This document shows, piece after piece, positions 1-5,886 of a stretch of 6,842 nucleotides of DNA. Position 1 is the first letter of the stretch. Each line of letters begins with the position of its first letter. The position numbers and the translations under genes are program-made. A model generated the notes under the pieces. That model did not search any database, was not told the DNA's origin, and was given only the letters and a program-made list of their open reading frames with translations. Source of the stretch: Pseudofrankia asymbiotica (lineage in GTDB: Bacteria > Actinomycetota > Actinomycetes > Frankiales > Frankiaceae); contig NZ_MOMC01000047.1 in the NCBI RefSeq assembly GCF_001983105.1, forward strand, positions 16,288-23,129, read 5' to 3'.

Positions 1-29
1 CGGCCCGCCGCTCCGGTGGGCGAGGTCAC
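1..29 (-). CDS. possible start of a divergent minus-strand gene, truncated by the window edge
   Basis: On the minus strand a GTG at 29-27 opens a frame that stays open to the window edge (about nine codons, reading M-T-S-P-T-G-A-A-G). A GGAGG lies on the minus strand at 41-37, seven bases before the GTG, which is good spacing for a ribosome binding site. The peptide is far too short to identify, and Ser/Thr/Ala/Gly-rich starts are common in actinobacteria. The call rests only on the Shine-Dalgarno match and could be chance in such G-rich DNA. If real, 30-358 would be a shared divergent promoter region. Confidence 0.3.
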
Positions 30-296
30 TCGGTGGCCTCCCCCGGACACCCACAGTCAACCAGTCGGTGGGGAAGGAGGCGTTCCGGCGAGGCGCGGTC
101 CTCAAAGCCCTGGAAGTCGCCTCCCGTTGATCGGACCCGGCGGCCCCGAGGGTGTATACGGCATGTCCGCCTATGAACCCGTGAGCAGCCGCCGGGTCCG
201 GTCACCGCGGGGGCGGGGAGATTGGCGTGGTCTCGCTGCCACCGGAGTGCTGGATTGTCGGTGTCGCTACCTACGCTTGGATCGCGCGTGTTCGCG

Positions 297-320
297 GGCT
301 CGGTCACGGCCGTCCGAGCC
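297..320 (+). promoter_or_regulatory. leader hairpin upstream of the ADP-ribosylglycohydrolase gene
   Basis: GGCTCGG (297-303) is perfectly complementary to CCGAGCC (314-320), with a ten-base loop that itself contains the palindrome ACGGCCGT. It ends 38 bases before the GTG start at 359. It could be an operator or an mRNA leader structure. In DNA this GC-rich a 7-bp dyad can arise by chance, so function is unproven. Confidence 0.25.
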
Positions 321-343
321 GGGCGCGCGGTCGCAGGGGCGGT

Positions 344-351
344 GGAGGGGG
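344..351 (+). promoter_or_regulatory. ribosome binding site deciding the GTG start at 359
   Basis: GGAGGGGG at 344-351 stands seven bases before the GTG at 359. This supports that start over the in-frame GTG at 227, which has no comparable site and would add 44 Arg/Gly-rich residues unlike the family. Confidence 0.6.
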
Positions 352-358
352 AATCGCG

Positions 359-1477
359 GTGTTGTCCTACCGGGACCGGGTGAGGGGCTGCCTGCTTGGC
401 GGCGCGGTGGGCGACGCGCTCGGCGCCGGCATCGAGTTCCTGTCGCTCGACGAGATCCGGCGCGCGCACGGGCCCGCCGGGGTCACCGGCCTGACCGAGG
501 CCTACGGCGTGTTCGCGCCCATCACCGACGACACCCAGATGACGCTGTTCACCGCGGAGGGGCTCATCCGCGCGTCGGTGCGCGGGCGCTCCCGCGGGAT
601 CTGCCATCCGCCGACCGTGCTGTGGCAGGCCTACCAGCGCTGGCTGGTGACGCAGCGGATGAACAAGCCGCCGGCGGAGGTGAGCGGCTGGCTCGCGGCG
701 CAGCCGGTGCTCTACGCCAGCCGCGCGCCCGGCAACGCCTGCCTGTCCGGCCTGTCCGCGCCGAAGATGGGCACCCCCGAGAGCCCGGCCAACCCGGACA
801 GCAAGGGCTGCGGCACCGTGATGCGCTCGGCGCCGTTCGGCCTGCTGCGCCGCGAGCCGGAGGACGCCTGGTCGCTCGCCGTCGAGTGCGCGGTGCTCAC
901 CCATGGCCACCCGTCCGGCTACCTCGCCGCCGGTGCCTTCGCCTGGATCGTCGCCGAGGTGCTGGAGGGTGCCTCGGTGCTCGCCGCCGCGACGTCGGCG
1001 CTGCGCCGGGTCGAGGACGAGCCGGTGGGCCATGAGGTCGCGCGGGCGCTGCGGGCGGCGCTCGGCGCGGCCGGGGAGATCGCGGCCGACGGCGCGGGCT
1101 CGGCGGGGCGGCCCGCCGAGCCCGCGGTCATGGCCGGGCGGGTGGAGACGCTCGGCGCGGGCTGGGTCGCGGAGGAGGCGCTGGCCATCGCCGTCTTCTG
1201 TGCCGTCACCGCGGCGGACGACCCGCGTGCCGCGCTCCTCGCCGCCGTCAACCACTCGGGCGACAGCGACTCCACCGGCGCGATCTGCGGCAACCTCGTC
1301 GGCGCGGCCCTCGGCGAGTACGCGCTGCCGGTCGACTGGCTCGACGAGCTCGAAGGCCACGACCTGGTCCGCGAGGTCGCCGACGACCTGGTCCGTGAGG
1401 TCACCGGCAGTGCCGAGGTCGCCGATCCCTGGGGAGGCGCGACCACGGAGTGGGCCGCCCGCTACCCCGGCGGCTGA
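359..1477 (+). CDS. ADP-ribosylglycohydrolase family protein (DraG/ARH-like)
   Basis: This 372-residue protein belongs to the ADP-ribosylglycohydrolase fold. Members use a two-metal (Mg or Mn) centre to cleave ADP-ribose from modified proteins or related ribosyl substrates, in the cytoplasm. Visible signatures are the N-terminal GCLLGGAVGDALG at about residues 10-22, ITDDTQM at 55-61 (metal-binding Thr-Asp-Asp), SKGCGTVMRSAP in the middle, and HSGDSDSTGAICGN with D302, D304 and T306 as the C-terminal metal ligands. All expected catalytic elements are therefore present and the enzyme should be active. It is somewhat longer than a typical member of about 300 residues, with an Ala/Gly-rich stretch around residues 240-260. 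The family is known for reversing ADP-ribosylation, for example of nitrogenase reductase by DraG. Nothing here (no nif genes, no DraT) ties it to nitrogenase, so the substrate is unknown. It is separated by 227 bases from the next gene and is probably transcribed alone. Confidence 0.92.
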   Translation: MLSYRDRVRGCLLGGAVGDALGAGIEFLSLDEIRRAHGPAGVTGLTEAYGVFAPITDDTQMTLFTAEGLIRASVRGRSRGICHPPTVLWQAYQRWLVTQRMNKPPAEVSGWLAAQPVLYASRAPGNACLSGLSAPKMGTPESPANPDSKGCGTVMRSAPFGLLRREPEDAWSLAVECAVLTHGHPSGYLAAGAFAWIVAEVLEGASVLAAATSALRRVEDEPVGHEVARALRAALGAAGEIAADGAGSAGRPAEPAVMAGRVETLGAGWVAEEALAIAVFCAVTAADDPRAALLAAVNHSGDSDSTGAICGNLVGAALGEYALPVDWLDELEGHDLVREVADDLVREVTGSAEVADPWGGATTEWAARYPGG

Positions 1478-1484
1478 GGCGACG

Positions 1485-1506
1485 GACGGTCGAGGCCCTC
1501 ACCGTC
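1485..1506 (+). terminator. hairpin just after the ADP-ribosylglycohydrolase stop codon
   Basis: GACGGT (1485-1490) pairs with ACCGTC (1501-1506). The inner GAG/CTC also pairs after a one-base C bulge, leaving a GCC loop, so the stem is about nine pairs. It starts eight bases after the stop codon. There is no T-run after it, but actinobacterial terminators often lack one. It is a plausible terminator or mRNA 3'-end stabiliser. Confidence 0.4.
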
Positions 1507-1509
1507 GAG

Positions 1510-1521
1510 ATGACTCGTCAT
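1510..1521. promoter_or_regulatory. ATGAC-N2-GTCAT dyad, possible operator
   Basis: A perfect 5+5 inverted repeat with a two-base centre (ATGACTCGTCAT) lies in the gap after the hydrolase gene. It is notable because it is much less GC-rich than its surroundings. It resembles a dimeric-regulator half-site pair, but there is only one copy and no adjoining promoter is recognisable. Confidence 0.2.
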
Positions 1522-1573
1522 GCCGGCCCGTCAACTACTGTCCGCCACCGCGTTCCACCCGACTTCTTCTCCT

Positions 1574-1627
1574 GGCATCCGGGTATTCCTGACGGTGACC
1601 TCCGCGGGTGCCTGCTTCTTTCTCTTT
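1574..1627 (+). terminator. weak terminator-like stem followed by a pyrimidine-rich tract
   Basis: GGCATCCG (1574-1581) can pair with CGGGTGCC (1605-1612), with one T-G wobble and a long loop. The stem is followed directly by a T/C-rich tract at 1613-1630, the most T-rich run in the window. This arrangement resembles an intrinsic terminator facing +, but the loop of about 23 bases makes it weaker than the hairpin at 1485-1506. Confidence 0.25.
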
Positions 1628-1704
1628 CCCGCTGACACTGGGTCTCCTTGACGCTGAAAGCGGTCTCGGCGCGGCGACACCGCGGCCGGGGAGGAGATGC
1701 GGCC

Positions 1705-2676
1705 ATGAGCGGGGACGAGGCCGGAGAGCGGCTGGTGCGTGGTTCGGGCGTGGACGCGGCGTGGTGGGCCCAGCAGTGCCGGGACCTGCCCTGGGGCTGG
1801 CGCGTCCGGGAGTCCGAGTGGGGGCGGCGCGACATCCCGGACCCGCTGCTGCCGTGGCGTGACGAGGTCCGCGCCGTGCGCGCGCCGGACGCGCTCATGC
1901 GGGCACTCCTGTTCGGCGGGGCGTCGAACGCCGCCGCCGATCCGGTCCTGTTCGTGCCCGGCTGGTCGTCGACGCCCTACAGCTGGCGCAAGACCCTGCC
2001 GGCGCTCGCGGCGCGCCACCGCACCTGGTACGTCGAGACCCGGGAGAAGGCGTCGTCCCGGCTGCGCCCCGGTGACCAGCTGACGGTCGCCGACATGGCG
2101 GCGGACGTCGCCGAGCTCGCCCGCCAGACGGTCGCCCCGACCGGTCGTTACGGCGTCATCGCCGCCTCGACCGGCGCGGTCCTGGCGTTGCACGCGCACC
2201 CGCTGCTCGATCCGCCGCCCGCCTGGATCATCCTGCTGCTGCCGCACGTCGCCGCGCCGGTCCCGTCCGCGGCGCGGGTGCTCTGGCCCTGCCCGCCGTC
2301 GGTGCTGGAGATCCTGCGCTGGGTGATGCTGCCGGGGGCGAGGTATGTGCACCGCCGCCGCAGGGCGAACGGGCTGGGTGGGTTCTACCGGGTCCTGCGG
2401 ACCGCCGACCCGGGCAAACTGCGGCAGTCGCTGCTCACCTGGCAGGCCTACCCGGGGCTCGACCTGGACGTGCTCGCGGCGGTTCGCTGTCCCTGCCTGG
2501 TGATCGGGGCGTCCCGCGACCGGCTGCACCCGGCCGCCGCCGCGCGGCTCATCGCCGACCGGCTGCCGCGAGGGGTCTTCGTCGACGGCCGGACGACCGC
2601 CTGGGGACACGGCCTCGAGATGGTCGCCACGGCGATGTCGTGGATCGGGGCGACCGGTCGCGGCGCGGGTCGGTAG
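1705..2676 (+). CDS. alpha/beta hydrolase-fold protein
   Basis: This is a 323-residue cytoplasmic protein with no signal peptide. A GGGGAGGAG at 1688-1696 lies eight bases before the ATG at 1705, which fixes the start. After about 80 N-terminal residues comes the first core strand and oxyanion-hole region PVLFVPGW (80-87). The nucleophile elbow is A-A-S-T-G with Ser155, an Ala-x-Ser-x-Gly variant of the usual Gly-x-Ser-x-Gly. The acid is probably Asp272 (in GASRDRLHP) and the general base His302 (in WGHGLEM). The full Ser-Asp-His triad is thus present in the right order for an esterase, lipase or similar hydrolase. Residues about 185-250 form an Arg-rich, helical cap-like insertion (RRRRANGLGGFYRVL). 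The substrate cannot be told from sequence. It stands alone, with gaps of 227 bases before and 178 after. Confidence 0.88.
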   Translation: MSGDEAGERLVRGSGVDAAWWAQQCRDLPWGWRVRESEWGRRDIPDPLLPWRDEVRAVRAPDALMRALLFGGASNAAADPVLFVPGWSSTPYSWRKTLPALAARHRTWYVETREKASSRLRPGDQLTVADMAADVAELARQTVAPTGRYGVIAASTGAVLALHAHPLLDPPPAWIILLLPHVAAPVPSAARVLWPCPPSVLEILRWVMLPGARYVHRRRRANGLGGFYRVLRTADPGKLRQSLLTWQAYPGLDLDVLAAVRCPCLVIGASRDRLHPAAAARLIADRLPRGVFVDGRTTAWGHGLEMVATAMSWIGATGRGAGR

Positions 2677-2820
2677 TACCTGCCGACGGCTCTGCCCGCG
2701 GCTCGGCTCGGGCCTTTCCAGGATGCGGGCCTGACCGATATGTCGGGCCTTGGCCGGGTCGTGCACATCAGGGCGATGCGGTACCGTCGCACGGAAATGA
2801 CCATGCGTCGCGACGGACGC

Positions 2821-2836
2821 CTGGCCCGCCGGCCAG
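2821..2836 (+). promoter_or_regulatory. short hairpin directly before the WD40 gene ribosome binding site
   Basis: CTGGCC (2821-2826) and GGCCAG (2831-2836) form a perfect 6-bp stem with a CGCC tetraloop, ending five bases before the AGGGAGA Shine-Dalgarno (2841-2847). Just upstream, GCGTC (2805-2809) and GACGC (2816-2820) form a second small stem. Such a structure could affect translation initiation. The 178-base gap otherwise shows no clear promoter hexamers. Confidence 0.3.
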
Positions 2837-2854
2837 TAGCAGGGAGACGAGCTG

Positions 2855-4540
2855 ATGGCCGACGTGCCCGCGAACACGCCCTTCGACCCGGACGAGACGA
2901 TCGTCCGGCCTGGGCCTGGGCCTGGGCCAGGGCCAGGGCCTGGGGCGGCGGCCCCGTTCGGCGCGCACGAGGAGCCGGCGGCCGACCCGGACGCGACGAT
3001 CGTGCAGCGCGCGCCGGAGGCGCACCCGGCGTCGTCCGAGGAAGCGACCATCAGCCCGGACGGGCCGATCGCCCAGCCCCAGCCCCAGCCTGGGCCTGGG
3101 CCTGGGGTGACGGGCGCGTTCGCGGCACATGAGGAGCCGGCGACCGGCCTGGCGCCGGACCGCTCGTGGACCACGCCGTATGACCTCGCCGCCGGCTGGC
3201 CGCCGGCGGCGTCACCGCCGACACCGACGCCCACCCCACCGCCGGTTCCGAACCCTCCGCCCGCGCGGCCGGCGCCGCCCTACGGCTGGGCAGGCGGAGG
3301 TCCCGAGCCCTGGCGGAACCAAGCCGCGCCCGCCGGGTACCCGCCGCGGGGCTATCCCGCGGCGCCGGGCTATCCGACGGCTCCCGGATACCCCCTGGCG
3401 CCGGGGGAGCCCGCGGCGCGACCGTTTAGGGCACGGTTCGGCCGGTGGGGGTTCGTCCTGCTCGTCCTCGCCGTGTGCGTCCTGCTCGGCGCCGCCGCGA
3501 CCGGCATCACCATCCTCGCCAGCCGCGACAAGAAGGGACCGACGACCGCGCAGGCGCTCATCGTCGCCCCGCCGGCCCTGGTCGCGCAGCTTCCCGCCGA
3601 CCCGGACAGGGCCAGGACGGTGTACGGGCTGGCGTTCTCCTCCGACGGCAGGCGCCTCGCCGTCGCCGATGGCGGGACGAGAATCGACTACGCCGGCCAG
3701 GCGGCCCTGCGCCAGTGGCGGGTGAAGGGCGGCGCCGCCCCGGTCCAGATCGGCCGGTCGACGATCGCCCGCCCCGACTGGTGGGGCATCGCCTTCGCCC
3801 CCGACCTGAAGACGGCGACGGTGGGCGGCTCCGACGCCGTCCTGCTGGACATCCGCGATCCCGCGCGGATGACCGCCCTCAGCGAGCCGTTCGGCCAGCA
3901 TGCCGGCCTGGGCCACCTCGCCGGCTTCTCGCCCGACGGCGACACCCTCGCGATCGCGAACCCGGACGGCACCCTGCGGCTGTGGGACGTCAGCGACGAC
4001 ACCGCCCCGAAGCCCATCGGGGGACCGTTCGGCGGTGACGGCGACGCGGAGATGCTGGGTCTCGACTTCTCGCCCGACGGGCGCACCCTCGCGGTGTCCG
4101 ACTCGGACAGCCTGGTCCACCTGTGGGACATCTCCGACCGCGCCCACCCGGTGGCTCTCGGCCAGCCGTTGACCGGCCATGTGAGCGGGGTGTGGGGCGT
4201 CGCGTTCGCTCCCGACGGGAAGACCCTCGCGACCGCCGGCGGGGACCGGACCATCCGCCTCTGGGATGTCACCGACCTCGCCAGCCCGCGGCCGCTCGGC
4301 CCGCCGCTCACCGGCCACGCCGACGGCGTGCTGGCCGTCGGCTTCTCGCCCGACGGCACGGTGCTCGCCAGTCATGGGTCGGACAACGTCGTCCACCTCT
4401 GGAACGTCGCGGATCCAGCCCACCCGTCGGCGCTCGGCCAGCCCCTGAAGGACCAGTGGGGCGCGAGGTTCTCGCCGGACGGGAACCTCCTCGCCACGGT
4501 CGGGACCGACCAGTCCGTCCGCCTCTGGCGGCTGCGCTGA
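2855..4540 (+). CDS. membrane-anchored WD40 beta-propeller protein with Pro/Gly-rich N-terminal region
   Basis: This 561-residue protein starts at an ATG seven bases after AGGGAGA. Residues 1-195 are disordered. They contain three threonine motifs (DPDETIV, T15; DPDATIV, T48; EEATI, T65), two GPG repeats (20-30 and 74-84), a duplicated AHEEPA block, a Pro-rich run (about 115-145) and four GYP repeats (161-184). One transmembrane helix follows (about 198-223), flanked by RARFGR and RDKK. Residues about 255-561 form seven WD40 blades of about 44 residues: 'FSPDGxTLA' strands and LRLWDVSD, VHLWDISD, IRLWDVTD, VHLWNVAD and VRLWRLR ends, with blades 1 and 2 degenerate. Seven blades make a closed propeller. 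By inference the N-terminal part is cytoplasmic and the propeller extracellular. This resembles actinobacterial Ser/Thr kinases with WD40 sensor domains, but no kinase domain is present. WD40 propellers are protein-interaction platforms and the partner here is unknown. A hairpin at 4557-4574 probably ends the transcript. Confidence 0.9.
   Translation: MADVPANTPFDPDETIVRPGPGPGPGPGPGAAAPFGAHEEPAADPDATIVQRAPEAHPASSEEATISPDGPIAQPQPQPGPGPGVTGAFAAHEEPATGLAPDRSWTTPYDLAAGWPPAASPPTPTPTPPPVPNPPPARPAPPYGWAGGGPEPWRNQAAPAGYPPRGYPAAPGYPTAPGYPLAPGEPAARPFRARFGRWGFVLLVLAVCVLLGAAATGITILASRDKKGPTTAQALIVAPPALVAQLPADPDRARTVYGLAFSSDGRRLAVADGGTRIDYAGQAALRQWRVKGGAAPVQIGRSTIARPDWWGIAFAPDLKTATVGGSDAVLLDIRDPARMTALSEPFGQHAGLGHLAGFSPDGDTLAIANPDGTLRLWDVSDDTAPKPIGGPFGGDGDAEMLGLDFSPDGRTLAVSDSDSLVHLWDISDRAHPVALGQPLTGHVSGVWGVAFAPDGKTLATAGGDRTIRLWDVTDLASPRPLGPPLTGHADGVLAVGFSPDGTVLASHGSDNVVHLWNVADPAHPSALGQPLKDQWGARFSPDGNLLATVGTDQSVRLWRLR
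2909..2945 (+). repeat. in-frame CCTGGG hexanucleotide repeat (Pro-Gly) with G-quadruplex potential
   Basis: Six units of CCTGGG or CCAGGG encode five to six Pro-Gly pairs in the WD40 protein. The coding strand carries six G-runs starting at 2912, 2918, 2924, 2930, 2936 and 2942, each separated by exactly three bases, which matches the G3-N3 quadruplex consensus. Because the unit is six bases, length changes stay in frame. Confidence 0.85.
3074..3107 (+). repeat. second Gln-Pro/Gly-Pro hexanucleotide repeat
   Basis: Three CAGCCC-type units run into three CCTGGG units and encode QPQPQP then GPGPG (residues 74-84). G-runs at 3092, 3098, 3104 and 3112 again meet a four-run quadruplex pattern. 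It is aligned with the first repeat at an offset of exactly 162 bases (54 residues), and the AHEEPA block follows both copies, so the region arose by duplication. Confidence 0.8.
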
Positions 4541-4556
4541 CCCCTGAGCCGCCTGT

Positions 4557-4574
4557 CGCCCCCGTCCGGGGGTG
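4557..4574 (+). terminator. GC hairpin terminator after the WD40 gene
   Basis: CGCCCCC (4557-4563) pairs with GGGGGTG (4568-4574), with one G-T wobble and a GTCC tetraloop. It lies 17 bases after the stop codon. It has no T-tract, as is common for actinobacterial terminators. Confidence 0.55.
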
Positions 4575-4699
4575 CCGGTGGTCACCAACGGGATCCGGCG
4601 GGTCCCGCCCGATCTGGCGGACGGCGCGTCCAGGTGTCGAATCTGGTCGCGGCACCTCAGGCCGGGCGCACCGTTCCGCGGGATTCCGCCAGGAGTCGC

Positions 4700-4732
4700 C
4701 TGGCCGGCGTTCTGACCGGACGCGCCGGCCAG
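4700..4732. terminator. perfect 10-bp inverted repeat, possible terminator or operator
   Basis: CTGGCCGGCG (4700-4709) and CGCCGGCCAG (4723-4732) are perfectly complementary around a 13-base loop. This is the strongest dyad in the window. It sits 160 bases after the WD40 gene and 158 before the regulator. It may be a second terminator, or a structure in the regulator's upstream region. No T-tract follows on either side. Confidence 0.4.
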
Positions 4733-4811
4733 CGCGCTGACGCCTATGTGACACCGCGGGTACAGGGGCCGTACTGGTCGCGGGCCGTCGGCTGGCCGGA
4801 GTCTTGAACTC

Positions 4812-4839
4812 GGACGGCGGGCGGCGGACGGCGGGCGGG
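4812..4839 (+). repeat. 14-bp G-rich tandem duplication in the regulator leader
   Basis: GGACGGCGGGCGGC (4812-4825) is repeated at 4826-4839 with one difference at the last base, and G-rich sequence continues to about 4850. It lies 50-80 bases before the regulator start and has several GGG runs, so it could fold on the mRNA. It is otherwise unexplained. Confidence 0.45.
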
Positions 4840-4890
4840 CGGCGGGCGCGAAAGCCGGCGGGCGACCCGCGTCGAGGCGGAGGACGGGCG

Positions 4891-5856
4891 ATGGCGACGA
4901 CAGGCACGAACCCGCGTGGCCCGGGCCTGGCGGCCGGGGAAGGGACGCATCCCGGGCGGGCCGTCGAGATCCAGCTGCTCGGGGAGTTCGGTGTCCTGGT
5001 GGCCGCGGCGCCCGTCGCCGAGCGGTCGAAGGGGGCCTCCGCGCCGGGCGTCACCGCCCACGAGACCGCCCGGCGGCACCGCCTCGTGCCCGTGCCGGAG
5101 ACCGCCTGGTGCCGGCGGCACGCGACGTCGCTGGTGAAGCTGCTGGCGCTCGCGCCGACGCGGCGGCTGCACCGGGAGGTGGTCCTCGACGCCCTGTGGC
5201 CCGACCTGTCACTGGCCGAGGCGGTGCCGCGGCTGCACAAGTGCGCCCACTATGCCCGCCGGGCGCTCGGCGGCGCCGACGCCGTCGTGCTGCGAGGCAA
5301 CGTCGTCGCCCTGTGCCCCGGCTGGGACGTGACCGTGGATGCCGAGGTGTTCCGACGGGCCGGCATGCGCGCGCTCGCCGGCCTCACCCGCCCCGGTCCC
5401 GGCGTCGGCGGCACCGGTCCCGGTGTGGGCGGCACCGGCGAGATCGCCAACGGCGGCGGAGACGCGGACTGGGCGGTCAGCCTGTCCGGCCGCGTCGTCA
5501 GCCTCGACCGCTGGGTCGACAAGGCGTCCGCCGGGCGCGCGGCCGACGCCTACCGGGGGCCGCTGCTGCCCGAGGACGCCCACGAACCGTGGACCGAACC
5601 GGACCGCGACCAGCTGCGGCAGCTCTACCTGCGCATGCTGCGGGCGGCCGGGCGCTGGGAGCGGCTGCTGCTCGAGGACCCGGCCGACGAACGTGCCCAC
5701 CTGGCGATCATGCGCCGGCACGCGGCCCGCGGCGAGCGCGTCGAGGTGCTGCGCCAGTTCGACCGGCTGGCCGCGGTGCTGCACCGCGAGTTCGGCGCCA
5801 CTCCCTGCGAGGACGCGCTGATCCTACGAGCCGCCGTCCTCTGCGCGTCCGCCTGA
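4891..5856 (+). CDS. SARP/AfsR-type transcriptional regulator (winged helix plus BTAD)
   Basis: This 321-residue protein starts at an ATG six bases after GGAGGA (4879-4884). Residues 25-36 (VEIQLLGEFGV) begin an OmpR-like winged-helix DNA-binding domain. LHREVVLDALWPD (93-105) and RLHKCAHYARRAL (from 115) are its conserved helices. From about residue 208 to 315 runs a bacterial transcriptional activator domain (AYRGPLLPEDAHEPW, RMLRAAGRWERLLLEDPADERAHLAIMRRHAARGE). Both features are standard for SARP-like activators, which often drive adjacent genes. Two things are odd. About 25 extra residues (44-70) split the N-terminal beta region from the W73-CRRH helix. A Gly-rich linker (166-190) carries a GPGVGGT duplication. 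There is no ATPase or TPR extension, so it is a small SARP form. It ends 121 bases before azlC, on the same strand, with a repeat array between them. Control of azlCD is a reasonable inference but not shown. Confidence 0.87.
   Translation: MATTGTNPRGPGLAAGEGTHPGRAVEIQLLGEFGVLVAAAPVAERSKGASAPGVTAHETARRHRLVPVPETAWCRRHATSLVKLLALAPTRRLHREVVLDALWPDLSLAEAVPRLHKCAHYARRALGGADAVVLRGNVVALCPGWDVTVDAEVFRRAGMRALAGLTRPGPGVGGTGPGVGGTGEIANGGGDADWAVSLSGRVVSLDRWVDKASAGRAADAYRGPLLPEDAHEPWTEPDRDQLRQLYLRMLRAAGRWERLLLEDPADERAHLAIMRRHAARGERVEVLRQFDRLAAVLHREFGATPCEDALILRAAVLCASA
5395..5436 (+). repeat. 21-bp tandem duplication encoding GPGVGGT twice
   Basis: Two 21-bp units (5395-5415 and 5416-5436) differ at only two positions, both at third codon bases. 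They encode Gly-Pro-Gly-Val-Gly-Gly-Thr twice in the linker between the DNA-binding and BTAD domains of the regulator. They lengthen the flexible linker. Confidence 0.8.
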
Positions 5857-5886
5857 GCGGACCGGCGAGAAGGCCGAGCGGCCAGA

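Larger units (their letters stand above)
30..358. other. non-coding leader upstream of the ADP-ribosylglycohydrolase gene
   Basis: No convincing coding sequence was found here: the open frames on both strands read as low-complexity Arg/Pro/Gly peptides. The stretch holds a TATACG element around 155-160 that reads as a -10-like TATACA on the other strand. A TAnnnT-type hexamer, TACGCT, lies at 272-277. Neither has a good -35 partner at 16-18 bases, so no promoter is called. A 7-bp perfect inverted repeat lies at 297-320 and the ribosome binding site at 344-351. Confidence 0.5.
4541..4890. other. 350-base non-coding gap between the WD40 and regulator genes
   Basis: No credible gene was found on either strand: the open frames give Arg/Pro/Gly-rich peptides without domains. 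It contains a terminator-like hairpin (4557-4574), a strong 10-bp inverted repeat (4700-4732) and a G-rich duplicated leader (4812-4839). A weak promoter candidate for the downstream gene is GTGACA at 4748-4753, with a TA-containing hexamer 17-18 bases later at about 4771-4777. The -10 match is poor. Confidence 0.5.

Noticed and set aside
227..358. upstream GTG start for the ADP-ribosylglycohydrolase
   Set aside because: It adds 44 non-conserved residues and lacks a ribosome binding site, while GGAGGGGG fits the GTG at 359.
26..1360. 444-residue open frame on the minus strand
   Set aside because: It is antisense to the ADP-ribosylglycohydrolase, whose motifs are intact on the + strand. The product is Arg/Gly/Ala-rich with no domain, which is typical of shadow frames in high-GC DNA.
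359..1477. naming the gene draG and linking it to nitrogenase control
   Set aside because: Family motifs fit, but no nif or draT context is visible and the wider family has many substrates.
1648..1704. upstream TTG start for the alpha/beta hydrolase, or TTGACG as a -35 box
   Set aside because: The ATG at 1705 has a far better Shine-Dalgarno. The TTGACG has no -10-like hexamer 16-18 bases downstream.
1531..3234. 567-residue minus-strand open frame
   Set aside because: It spans two + strand genes and the gap between them. Its GPGPG stretches are only the complement of the hexanucleotide repeat, and no recognisable domain or good start site is present.
3212..4588. 458-residue minus-strand open frame
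   Set aside because: It is the complement of the WD40 blades. Its apparent periodicity is inherited from the repeats on the + strand.
4804..4890. upstream TTG start for the regulator
   Set aside because: It would add 29 Arg/Gly-rich residues from the G-rich repeat, while GGAGGA is well placed for the ATG at 4891.
4308..5240. minus-strand frame covering the 350-base gap
   Set aside because: It overlaps the WD40 C-terminus and the winged-helix domain of the regulator, and its Arg/Pro/Ser-rich product has no domain.
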